From NCBI GenBank assembly GCA_964407055.1, contig CAYOUD010000132.1:1-7866 (forward strand): a DNA stretch of 7,866 nt, read 5' to 3'. Of this stretch, positions 1-7,050 are shown in pieces. The notes under the pieces are model-generated. The model was not told the DNA's origin. It saw only the letters and a list, made by a program, of their open reading frames with translations, and did no database searches. The first letter of the stretch is position 1; every line of letters starts with the position of its first letter. The DNA comes from JAQIBY01 sp964407055 (GTDB taxonomy: Bacteria > Bacteroidota > Bacteroidia > Bacteroidales > ML635J-15). A program made the translations under genes and the position numbers.

Positions 1-2134
1 TAACCGTAGGATTTTGCTCTGTTGAGGTAGAAGGGGAACCACCATCAAATGTCCAGCTCCAAGTTGTGGGATAGTTTGTGGAATTATCCGTAAACTGAAC
101 AGTTTCTCCTACAGTAATTGTGGTTTGATCTGCTGAGAAATCGCAAACCGGAGGATCGGGCACTGCCACCGGATGATCTGCATGATAAGTTTCAAGATTA
201 AAACCAGTAACGGTTAATTTTACGGTCCCATTAAAACTATGATTTATACTCACGTTTCCGGATGCATCAGTCATAGCAGAAGCTGGTTGTGAACCAGACT
301 GCCATAAAGAAACAATTGCTCCTTCAAAACCGGAACCTTCAACTTGAACTTGTGTTGTATAAGTTCCCGGGCTAACTGACATATTGGTCAAGGTAATTTC
401 TTTTGGCTGATCGGTACGTACTTGAAAGGATGGATCTCCAAAAATTGTCCACGTTTTGTACGTATCCCAATCTTGTGAATCACCAGATTCAGTAACCATC
501 AATTCAGCAGCATTAAATGTGATTGAGCCAAACGTTGTACGACCATAAGTCGTTGTTGTCCCCGAACCAAGTGTATAATCATATCCTTGGACAAGTAAAT
601 CATTGGCATAATCCTGTCCACGCATAGGAGGTTGCCAAGGCTGATTCATAGTTGACATCCAAGTTGCAACGGCACCACCATCGGGATTTCTTAACATTCC
701 CTCTGCAAGACAATCGCTACTCGCATGAAACGCACCAACCACACATGCAACTGAAAATGCAAATGGATACTTAGGCCCATTGCTGGATGACGAAGCATCA
801 GAGACACTGTATCCGCTGGAAACCCAATAAGTATTCGCACCATGACCACAATAGTTAATTACACTAACACCACCATCAATTGCAGATTGAACACCACTAG
901 CTGAAGCACTAGGATCAAACTCTTCATGACATGTTGTATAAGTTGTTGGTAACAAACGACCATCATGAATATTGCTAATCTGATCGTAATCCGGTTCATT
1001 ATCATCCCCTATTCCATCTCCTTCTGAACTGGCAATACCAAGTGCATTTTTGTACCAAGTATCAGTATTTACAGCATCGCGCTCATATGTAATTGCTTTA
1101 TTCACTTGCGCAGTAACATCAGTCGTGTTTTCTGCCGAGAGTCTACCAATAATAACATCATGATGATCGTCACCACCGGCAACACAACCCAACATAGGAT
1201 CCATTGGCGTATTTTCAGAACCTCCTAAATCCGACTTAATTTCGGCCCAGTCACCGACCAGTAACACATAAAGCAAATTTGTATTTGCAGTATAAGCCGA
1301 TTGGATATTCGAACCCACATTGGTGCCGGCTAAAACCTGCAATTCGTCCACATGATATCCTTTTTGTTGTTTCCACTCAATCCAAGGTTGAATTACGGTT
1401 GCATCACGGGAAGTATAAATAACGAGCACATCGCCAAATTCACCAATTTCCTCAGTCCAACGGGTGGAATTCTGATTATAATTCACAAAAATGGATCGAT
1501 AAACCGGTGCCATTTCAACATTCACATCACCAAGTGCTGCCGGTAATGCATTAATCGGGTCTTCGGTGTTTTCGCTTATGCGGATACGCACCTGAGTATA
1601 TACACGAAGGGTTTGCTGTACCGCATTGTAACGGAAAGGCTGTACACGAATATTTTGACCACGTACTTTTCGCAAAATATAAGGCTCACCGTCCTCAATA
1701 ATTTGTTCAGGATACCAGTCATCCACGATTGATTCTGGATCGATTTGATATGGAATGTCAGTCGGATCCTGATTTCTATATATTACACCACGAGACGGAA
1801 GCATTGGCTCTACGAGTGAAATGTCCACATAACTCGACTCAATAATTTCCACATCCACATTTCTGTCAGAAGACAATTGCACCGGAATACTGACATAAGG
1901 CAATTCAGCCCATCCCCCGTTTGACAAATTAATATTTCCGGCAAATTGAAGTTCTGAAAACATTTGCCCGTCCTTCTCTACAACCTGAACATTGTATTTC
2001 TCCAGATTCACATCGAGCGTAAAGATATCACTCCGATTTTGCGTAAATTGAACATCAAACCCTTGCCCGAATGCGCTAATTGCAAGCATACTCAAAAGCA
2101 ATAGCCCACCAAAAAATGATAATTTTCTTTGCAT
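1..2134 (-). CDS. Gingipain-like C25 cysteine peptidase with PKD domain, partial (C-terminus beyond left edge)
   Basis: The frame is open from ATG at 2134 to base 2, giving 711 residues without a stop; the gene continues past the left edge. Residues 1-23 form a signal peptide: basic MQRK, a hydrophobic core, then ISAFGQ. Residues about 24-230 match a C25 propeptide in size and position. The catalytic domain spans about 232-574. His431 lies in NYCGHGAN and Cys464 in SVACVVGAF. Their spacing of 33 residues equals that of the His/Cys dyad of Porphyromonas RgpB. The domain ends in IFGDPSFQVRT. An Ig-like segment follows (about 575-658), then a PKD-type repeat (from about 659, with TVQFTDNS and TWSWTFDGG). 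By family knowledge this is an exported zymogen endopeptidase of the outer surface or medium, usually sent out by type IX secretion; the sorting domain would lie off-window. Cleavage specificity (Arg, Lys or other) cannot be read from the sequence. Identity as a C25 peptidase is secure; the secretion route is inferred. Confidence 0.93.
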   Translation of the reverse strand, partial: MQRKLSFFGGLLLLSMLAISAFGQGFDVQFTQNRSDIFTLDVNLEKYNVQVVEKDGQMFSELQFAGNINLSNGGWAELPYVSIPVQLSSDRNVDVEIIESSYVDISLVEPMLPSRGVIYRNQDPTDIPYQIDPESIVDDWYPEQIIEDGEPYILRKVRGQNIRVQPFRYNAVQQTLRVYTQVRIRISENTEDPINALPAALGDVNVEMAPVYRSIFVNYNQNSTRWTEEIGEFGDVLVIYTSRDATVIQPWIEWKQQKGYHVDELQVLAGTNVGSNIQSAYTANTNLLYVLLVGDWAEIKSDLGGSENTPMDPMLGCVAGGDDHHDVIIGRLSAENTTDVTAQVNKAITYERDAVNTDTWYKNALGIASSEGDGIGDDNEPDYDQISNIHDGRLLPTTYTTCHEEFDPSASASGVQSAIDGGVSVINYCGHGANTYWVSSGYSVSDASSSSNGPKYPFAFSVACVVGAFHASSDCLAEGMLRNPDGGAVATWMSTMNQPWQPPMRGQDYANDLLVQGYDYTLGSGTTTTYGRTTFGSITFNAAELMVTESGDSQDWDTYKTWTIFGDPSFQVRTDQPKEITLTNMSVSPGTYTTQVQVEGSGFEGAIVSLWQSGSQPASAMTDASGNVSINHSFNGTVKLTVTGFNLETYHADHPVAVPDPPVCDFSADQTTITVGETVQFTDNSTNYPTTWSWTFDGGSPSTSTEQNPTV

Positions 2135-2184
2135 AATACTGATTTAATAAGTTAATAACACCCCATTTAATACATAAAATTACG

Positions 2185-2215
2185 AAAAAAAATGGAGATA
2201 ATCTCACATTTCTCC
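2185..2215 (-). terminator. Candidate rho-independent terminator after the methyltransferase
   Basis: Read on the minus strand, GGAGA (2211-2215) and TCTCC (2194-2198) can pair around a 12-base loop. One A and then eight T (2185-2192) follow. It lies 65 bases past the methyltransferase stop and before the peptidase start, so it would separate the two genes. The 5-base stem is short, so this is tentative. Confidence 0.35.
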
Positions 2216-2279
2216 TGTCTTTCGCCTTATAGAGTAAAAAATTATACGATTGGTTGCTTAGGTTTTGGATTTTTATAAA

Positions 2280-3062
2280 TTATTTCTCCAAAATGTAATA
2301 GTTAGTTGTAATGTACAAATCTCGTAAAAACGGAATATGTGAAAATGGCGTAATCACTGTGCGGGGCTTTAACCCAAATTTTACTTCATAATTGGGATTT
2401 ATGAGATAAAAATGACGAACGGCTTTTTGATATCCGGTACGACGAATAATCCGCTCAAAGCGATTAATTGAGATGCCGGTTTCTTTCACTTCTAACAACG
2501 CTTCAATCATAATTTCCGATTCACCAAAGGCTTTCAGTATTGGCTTATACAAAAAAACAGGGAGCAAATGGAAAAATGGCAATTTGGCTAGAAACTTGCT
2601 TTTGCAAACTTGCTGATGTCCGCCAAACGGATTCCACCAAGGTGGGAAGCCAAGGAAAAACCTACCACCAGGCTTTAAAAATTGTTTGGACATTTGCATA
2701 AATCGCTCCTGTCCGTGGATATGTTCCAAAACATCGCGCATAATGATGACATCGAATTCCCCCAAATCGGGCCGATTAAAAATATCATCACAAATAAATT
2801 CCAGCTTATCACAATTGGGGTGTTCTGCAAAAAAACGATTGGCATTATCAATTTTCCGAGTATTCATATCGACACCAACAATCCGTTTACAGCCCATATC
2901 AATAAAAGGCTTTAAATTTCCGCCTTCACCGCAACCAATTTCAAGTACTGAAATGTTTTCATCAATCTGCTTTGTTTTTTCAATGAAAGGAATGACGTGA
3001 CGAGAGGTTGTTAGTGCCTGCTCGTTAAAATATTTTTGCCTGTTTTTATGTCGATCCTGCAT
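2280..3062 (-). CDS. Class I SAM-dependent methyltransferase
   Basis: The 260-residue protein has a Rossmann-type methyltransferase core. Motif I is VLEIGCGEGGN (39-49), the glycine-rich loop that holds S-adenosylmethionine. The acidic residue after strand 2 is Asp65 in VGVDMN. DVIIMRDVLEHI (104-115) is motif II/post-II in the Methyltransf_11/23 style, and LKPGG (129-133) precedes the strand ending in FFLGFPPWWNPFGGH. The C-terminal ~100 residues carry a hydrophobic stretch (161-172) and many basic residues, and probably form the acceptor-binding cap. No membrane anchor or signal peptide is evident, so it is expected to be cytosolic. The acceptor (sugar, lipid, quinone or other small molecule) is not identifiable. 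It starts at ATG 3062 and is divergent from the nitroreductase. A Bacteroidota-like promoter candidate lies just upstream. The enzyme class is secure; the substrate is unknown. Confidence 0.9.
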   Translation of the reverse strand: MQDRHKNRQKYFNEQALTTSRHVIPFIEKTKQIDENISVLEIGCGEGGNLKPFIDMGCKRIVGVDMNTRKIDNANRFFAEHPNCDKLEFICDDIFNRPDLGEFDVIIMRDVLEHIHGQERFMQMSKQFLKPGGRFFLGFPPWWNPFGGHQQVCKSKFLAKLPFFHLLPVFLYKPILKAFGESEIMIEALLEVKETGISINRFERIIRRTGYQKAVRHFYLINPNYEVKFGLKPRTVITPFSHIPFLRDLYITTNYYILEK

Positions 3063-3080
3063 AGTTTCTATTATGAATGG

Positions 3081-3110
3081 TAAAGGTATAATTTTTTAAA
3101 TAATGGCAAC
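3081..3110 (-). promoter_or_regulatory. Candidate Bacteroidota-type promoter for the methyltransferase
   Basis: On the minus strand, GTTG (3107-3110) is followed after 18 bases by TACCTTTA (3081-3088). This resembles the Bacteroidota -33 TTTG and -7 TAnnTTTG elements, with one mismatch in each. The -7 box ends 18 bases before the methyltransferase ATG, a plausible leader length. The match is by eye only. Confidence 0.35.
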
Positions 3111-3160
3111 AGATAAATTCCAAAACACACTTTCCTTCATTGTGAAAAATTGTTTTGCAT

Positions 3161-3192
3161 TTTGGCGAATTGACGGAAATTCCCCATCTTCG
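3161..3192 (+). promoter_or_regulatory. Weak candidate promoter for the nitroreductase
   Basis: TTTG (3161-3164) and CATCTTCG (3185-3192) are separated by 20 bases. They match the -33 element exactly and six of eight positions in TAnnTTTG with two mismatches at fixed positions. The ATG follows 22 bases later. It is weak, but it is the best match in the divergent gap on this strand. Confidence 0.2.
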
Positions 3193-3214
3193 TCATTGAA
3201 AAAAACAACGCATT

Positions 3215-3739
3215 ATGGAAACACTCAAAGCTATCATGACACGGCGCTCTTATCATCAATTTAAAGATGAACCGGTTAGCAACGAACAAATAAAAACCAT
3301 CCTGGAAGCTGCAATGAATGCCCCTAGTGCCGGCGATGGCAGACCTTGGCATTTTATGGTAGTAAAGGACAGAGAAAAACTGGATATGCTTGCAGAAAAA
3401 ATTGACGAAGGAAATGCAATGTTCAAACAAGCAAAAGCTGCTATTTTGATTTGTGGGGATCCGAAAAAAGAAGGATTCCCCGGATTTTATCCACAAGATT
3501 GCTCCTGCGCTGCACAAAACATCTACCTAGCGGCTCACGATTTAGGTCTGGGAACCGTTTGGATTGCTATCTGGAGTGTTCCTCCGAGGATTAATGGCAT
3601 TAAAGCAGTGCTGAATGTTCCCGACAATGTGGAACCGTTTGCAATTTTCCCTATCGGGGTTCCGGCAGAAACGCTTGACCCGGAATATCGCTATGATAAA
3701 TCCCTCGTACATTATGATACATGGGAAAATCAAGACTGA
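3215..3739 (+). CDS. Nitroreductase family protein (FMN-dependent)
   Basis: This is a complete 174-residue protein of typical length for the small nitroreductases. MTRRSYHQF (8-16) is the N-terminal phosphate-binding segment of FMN. NAPSAGDGRPWHFMVV (35-50) is the second conserved flavin-contact region. AAQNIYLAAHDLGLGTVWI (99-117) is the family's signature helix and loop, and FPIGVP (145-150) is the final core strand. Family members are cytosolic homodimers that use NAD(P)H to reduce nitro groups, quinones or flavins; the true substrate here cannot be told. Four cysteines are present at 80, 96, 98 and in the PQDCSC segment's surroundings only as far as 98; CGDP at 80-83 and DCSC at 95-98 are the cysteine-bearing motifs. 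Fe-S binding is not indicated because no ferredoxin domain is present. It is divergent from the methyltransferase and 76 bases upstream of the glycosyltransferase on the same strand. METLKAIMTRRS starts at the usual distance from the first motif, which supports ATG 3215. Confidence 0.92.
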   Translation: METLKAIMTRRSYHQFKDEPVSNEQIKTILEAAMNAPSAGDGRPWHFMVVKDREKLDMLAEKIDEGNAMFKQAKAAILICGDPKKEGFPGFYPQDCSCAAQNIYLAAHDLGLGTVWIAIWSVPPRINGIKAVLNVPDNVEPFAIFPIGVPAETLDPEYRYDKSLVHYDTWENQD

Positions 3740-3762
3740 TAATTTTTAGAACTAAAACATAT

Positions 3763-3800
3763 CAGAAAATGGTAAACTCCCTCATTTTTTTCATTTTCTG
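3763..3800 (+). repeat. Inverted repeat with duplicated 3' arm, possible terminator or leader hairpin
   Basis: CAGAAAATG (3763-3771) and CATTTTCTG (3792-3800) form a perfect 9-base inverted repeat around a 20-base loop. Directly before the 3' arm, CATTTTTTT (3783-3791) is a near copy of it and can pair with the same 5' arm using one G-U pair, giving an 11-base loop and a T-rich end. The element lies 23 bases after the nitroreductase stop and 15 bases before the glycosyltransferase ATG. It could therefore end the first transcript or fold in the leader of the second. Confidence 0.4.
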
Positions 3801-3815
3801 CTTATCTACAACCAA

Positions 3816-5878
3816 ATGAACTCCCTGACAAACACAAGCCGCAGCCTGACAAACCTAATTTTTGTCTTGGCTATTTTAATTATGGCAGGAATATATGCGT
3901 ATCAGGATTCATTATTTTACCGTCCGCAATCGATTCATGCGTGGCGACAGGCTGATTGTGCATCAATTACTCTGAATTATTATCAACACGACATGAACCC
4001 ACTGCATCCTCAGTTCATAATCAAACCTCAGATGCGGGCAATAGTGGATTTGCTGCAACCAGCGAAATGCCAATACTGTACTACTTTTCAGCATCGCTTT
4101 ATAAACTATTCGGACCTCATGAGTTCATTATCCGGCTGTTAAATATGCTCATTTTATTTCTCGGATTATTTTACCTTTTCAAAACACTACAACTCCTTTT
4201 AAATGATAATTTTTGGGCAATTATTGTACCGCTGCTCATGTTTACCTCACCGGCTTTAGTGTATTATGGCAACAATTATCTGTCCAATGTTTCGTCGCTG
4301 GCTTTTGTGTTTATTGCCTGGTATCACTTTGTGAAATACCTAAAAACAAAACGTCGAAAATCACTTTTGTGGATGATGAGCTTTTTTCTCCTTGGCGGGA
4401 TATTTAAACTCCCCGCGCTGATGAGTCTTTTTGCGATAACAGGCTATCTGCTGCTAAAAGTCATACTGAAAAAACCATTTAAAAATCAACCGGAGATTAA
4501 ACATAAACTGGGCTTCTTTACAGGTCTGGGATTTGTTTTACTGATTATCGGCGCATGGGTTATGTATGCCAACCTATACAATGCAAGGCATGCCTGTTAT
4601 TACTTCTCAACCACAATTTTTCCTGTATGGAATCTCAACGGTGAGGAAATTAAAGAATTACTACAACATGTTTGGACACATTGGCGAATAGCATATTTCC
4701 ATGACTCAATGCATCTCATTTTCCTTGCATCCCTGATATTTAGCTTATTACACATTCGTAAATTACGGAAAATGCATCTCGCCATCGGAATTTTCCTTGG
4801 ATTACAGTTTATCTTCTTTGTTTTCCTGCAATTTCAAACCTTTAAAAATCACGATTACTACACCATCAACCTAAACATTCTTCCGCTCTTCATACTTGTT
4901 ACCGCATTGCTTTTATTGAGTAAACAGTATCCAAAAATATTTCAGTCGCTTGTCTTTAAAATTATTTTTGTAGGATTACTGGCAGTAAATATTTATCACG
5001 CAGCATCGAAACAGCGTTTCAGACACGAAGGTTGGCCTAATAAATATTATCAGCTTAAAGCGGATATTTACAGCATTGAGCCATATTTACGTGAGCTGGA
5101 AATTACACCTGAAGACAAGGTGATTTTCATTCCGGACGGCACAAATGTCAGCTTGTATTTAATGAATCAACCCGGATGGACACAATATACCGATGCCCGT
5201 TTTAACCGTGCTGAACCCATCCGTTACAATCAGGATTCGGCAAGCATAAAAGCCTCCATTAATCGGGGTGCGAAATATTTGATTGTCAATAATGTGTCCG
5301 ACTTAGAAACTTACGAATATATCAAATCCTTTACGCATCATCTTGAAGGTAAATATCGGGATGTATTAATTTTTAATTTACAGGATAGTACGAGAAATTT
5401 TTTCCCGGACAAAAAACCAATTATTGATTCGATTTTTTGTGATTTAGAGCAAATTCATCAAGAAAAATTTGTGTGTGTTGGATCAGAATACGGTTTAGGA
5501 AATGCAAAAAAGCAAAGCAATGAGCATGCATTTGAAGGATTGTTTTCCTGCAAAGTATTTAATGAAACACCCTACGCTCTGGCATTTGAGCTTCCGATGG
5601 GAGCAAAAAGTGGAGAGGTCTTTACAATTTCGGTTTGGCGATACGGCTCAGAAAAAGGGCAAATCGTTGCAAGTGCTGATGATGCATCGTTTTTCTACTT
5701 AAATAATTTTGAAATTGTTGATTCTCAGGATGGTTGGGGAAAATTGCAGTTAAGTTTCAGCATCCCGGAAAATATGGAAAATCGACATCTAAAAATTTAT
5801 CTTTACAACCCTGACACAAATCCCGCCTGGTTTGACAACTATCGGATTATCCGCTATGCCAGTCCGTTTTCGTATTAA
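3816..5878 (+). CDS. GT39/ArnT-like membrane glycosyltransferase, frameshifted (possible pseudogene)
   Basis: Two overlapping frames together encode one protein. Residues 1-67 (from ATG 3816) give TM1 (about 11-29) and the loop SIHAWRQADCAS (39-50), with Asp47 in the position typical of the acidic loop residue of GT-C enzymes. The continuation (HNQTSDAGNSGF onward) lies in another frame and runs to the stop at 5876-5878. Restoring one base near 4014-4016 gives 687 residues. About ten further hydrophobic segments follow, between restored residues 104 and 395, and NHDYYTINLN (345-354) is a conserved-looking loop motif. A soluble region from about 400 ends in a beta-rich domain (about 540-687) resembling carbohydrate-binding sandwiches. 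Such enzymes move a sugar from a polyprenyl-phosphate carrier to a lipid, glycan or protein at the inner membrane; donor and acceptor are unknown here. Without correction the main frame would start at TTG 3956 or ATG 4067 and lack TM1 and Asp47, so the product would probably be inactive. Confidence 0.85.
4011..4019 (+). other. Frameshift site (apparent one-base deletion) in the glycosyltransferase
   Basis: Frame one reads NPLHPQF through TTC at 4014-4016 and then degenerates, stopping at 4140-4142. The second frame becomes family-like at CAT (4016-4018), giving HNQTSDAGNSGF. Joining them needs one extra base at or near 4014-4016. No slippery heptamer of the X XXY YYZ kind is present, so programmed slippage is unlikely. 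Confidence 0.8.
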
Positions 5879-5895
5879 AGTTTTGCACTTCACCC

Positions 5896-5939
5896 GTAAT
5901 TAAAACAGTATTGTCCATTTCAGGATTCCTTCATACTGT
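5896..5939 (-). terminator. Candidate terminator between the convergent glycosyltransferase and DUF1338 genes
   Basis: ACAGTAT (5905-5911) and ATACTGT (5933-5939) form a perfect 7-base inverted repeat around a 21-base loop that itself contains TCC/GGA. On the minus strand the stem is followed by TTTTAATTA (5896-5904), a T-rich tail suited to ending the DUF1338 transcript. On the plus strand the same stem follows the glycosyltransferase stop by 26 bases but lacks a T run. It is AT-rich and therefore tentative. Confidence 0.4.
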
Positions 5940-5996
5940 AAAATCGACGCTATGCTTTAACCAATATAATTGTTGCGTGACACCAGCTGTCAGTGG

Positions 5997-6842
5997 CTAT
6001 TCGTTAGGATTTAGGGGTAACAGCAGATTTTTTTCGTAATAATCGGTGCTTTCAAAAATTTTATCTGCCGATTTGGCAATAAAGCCCGAATAGAGCTGTC
6101 CGTTTGTATCGGGATATCGCTTTGCAAACTCGTAATAGGTTACGGGAACTTCAAATTCACCTTCCTGAAACTGCATGCGCTTCATATTGGCTTTAATACT
6201 GGATTGCTCCAACAGCTCAGCAGGCGATCCCTTAATTTCGCCACTGGAATGGTTCATCAAAAAGCCATGATCTTTCAAAAACTGATTGGTTTTTTCCATT
6301 GAGTTGAGTTTCTTAAGATGCGTTACGCTCACGGTAAAATGATTTGCGGTAAATCCGTAAAGGTAAAACCAGGCCGCATATTCTGACTCTTTGCGGAGCT
6401 TGTTATACACCTCATATAAAGGGGTTTCCTCCCACACATTTCCGGCAGTTAATATCTCCGGTTCAGATGGCAAGTTTGTAGGAATTTTCGCTGCAATTTC
6501 CGACACTTTTTCTTGAAGAAATTCAGAAAAATCTTCTGTTTTTAATTGGGAAATAAACACTCGGGGTGCGTCTTTCATGCTTTTATGCTCAAAGTGCTTT
6601 GCATAAAGATGCTTTGCTTCAAACTGATATTCACCTTTAAATTCGTATCCCACATTGATAAAATGCTGTGACAACACATCAACATTAACGGAAGGATGAT
6701 TAACCGTTCTGAATGCAATGTGATCGTTAATCACAGCTTCGCCTTCTTTCACAAAAAGATCGTGAACCCGTTTTGCTTCTGGATTTCTTGTGGTATAATC
6801 AGCCCAAAGGTCTTGAAATAAGTCGTTTGTTTTTTTTAAAAT
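5997..6842 (-). CDS. DUF1338 protein (2-oxoadipate dioxygenase/decarboxylase superfamily), start codon non-standard or lost
   Basis: The frame ends at TAG 5997-5999. Conserved DUF1338 sequence begins well upstream of the first GTG (6750-6752), with LFQDLWADYTTRNPEAKR and HDLFV. The best start by homology is ATT at 6840-6842, giving MLKKTNDLF and 281 residues if it initiates. No in-frame ATG, GTG or TTG exists between 6752 and the upstream TGA at 6882-6884. Numbered from 6842, His41 and Arg45 (NDHIAFR), His168 (NHFTV) and Glu238 (YYEFAKR) match the Fe(II) ligands and substrate arginine described for HglS of Pseudomonas putida. HglS turns 2-oxoadipate into D-2-hydroxyglutarate and CO2 in lysine breakdown. 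This is a short version, so the same reaction is plausible but not shown, and no lysine-catabolic gene is adjacent. Family identity is strong. Whether an intact protein is made is uncertain: starting at GTG 6752 would lose about 30 conserved residues. Confidence 0.85.
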   Translation of the reverse strand: MLKKTNDLFQDLWADYTTRNPEAKRVHDLFVKEGEAVINDHIAFRTVNHPSVNVDVLSQHFINVGYEFKGEYQFEAKHLYAKHFEHKSMKDAPRVFISQLKTEDFSEFLQEKVSEIAAKIPTNLPSEPEILTAGNVWEETPLYEVYNKLRKESEYAAWFYLYGFTANHFTVSVTHLKKLNSMEKTNQFLKDHGFLMNHSSGEIKGSPAELLEQSSIKANMKRMQFQEGEFEVPVTYYEFAKRYPDTNGQLYSGFIAKSADKIFESTDYYEKNLLLPLNPNE

Positions 6843-6925
6843 TTGATATTTCTTTGGGAAACAAAAAAAAACGAAGACTGTTCACAGAGTGAGATTTAGC
6901 AGCCAAAACTGACCTACCGTTTTTA

Positions 6926-6980
6926 TGTGTGTGTGGCAGATTGCATGGATTAAAGTTAACTACTATTTTATTCTGCCACA
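6926..6980. repeat. Inverted repeat in the gap between the HipA and DUF1338 genes
   Basis: TGTGGCAGA (6932-6940) and TCTGCCACA (6972-6980) are a perfect 9-base inverted repeat around a 31-base spacer. Allowing a bulge in the TG run, TTATG before the left arm also pairs with CATAA after the right arm. The spacer holds the palindrome AGTTAACT (6954-6961), close to the symmetry centre. Together with 6997-7016 it makes up most of what is recognisable in the 208-base gap 6843-7050, which I judge non-coding. It could be a transcript hairpin after hipA, a protein-binding site or a small element remnant. Confidence 0.4.
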
Positions 6981-6996
6981 TAAAACTCATCAAACA

Positions 6997-7016
6997 CACA
7001 GAATTTTGTTCCTGTG
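6997..7016. repeat. Small hairpin downstream of the HipA gene
   Basis: CACAG (6997-7001) and CTGTG (7012-7016) can pair around a 10-base loop. The hairpin lies 35 bases past the HipA stop. On the minus strand it is preceded, not followed, by the T/A-rich tract, so it does not look like a classical terminator for hipA. Confidence 0.25.
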
Positions 7017-7050
7017 ATATTTTTATTTTCATCTATTTTTTCAATTAAAA

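Noticed and set aside
1352..1546. Plus-strand open frame of 64 codons
   Set aside because: It is antisense inside the C25 peptidase, and its translation has no family resemblance.
2682..3000. Two overlapping plus-strand open frames
   Set aside because: Both are antisense to the well-supported methyltransferase and do not look like proteins.
3137..3517. Minus-strand open frame of 126 codons
   Set aside because: It is antisense to the nitroreductase, whose motifs are clear; it is cysteine- and phenylalanine-rich shadow sequence.
4011..4019. Programmed -1 frameshift in the glycosyltransferase
   Set aside because: There is no slippery heptamer at the junction, and this enzyme family is not known to me to use frameshifting. 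Deletion or sequence error is simpler.
5978..5992. TGACA/TGTCA hairpin next to the DUF1338 stop codon
   Set aside because: The stem is only five bases and no T run follows on either strand. The repeat at 5905-5939 is a better terminator candidate.
6750..6752. GTG as the true start of the DUF1338 protein
   Set aside because: About 30 upstream residues are family-like, so this start would truncate the conserved N-terminus. It remains possible as a fallback start.
6799..7032. Minus-strand open frame of 77 codons between the HipA and DUF1338 genes
   Set aside because: Its last part overlaps the conserved DUF1338 N-terminus in another frame, and it runs through the inverted repeats. A fusion to DUF1338 by frameshift was considered, but the extra residues have no family resemblance.
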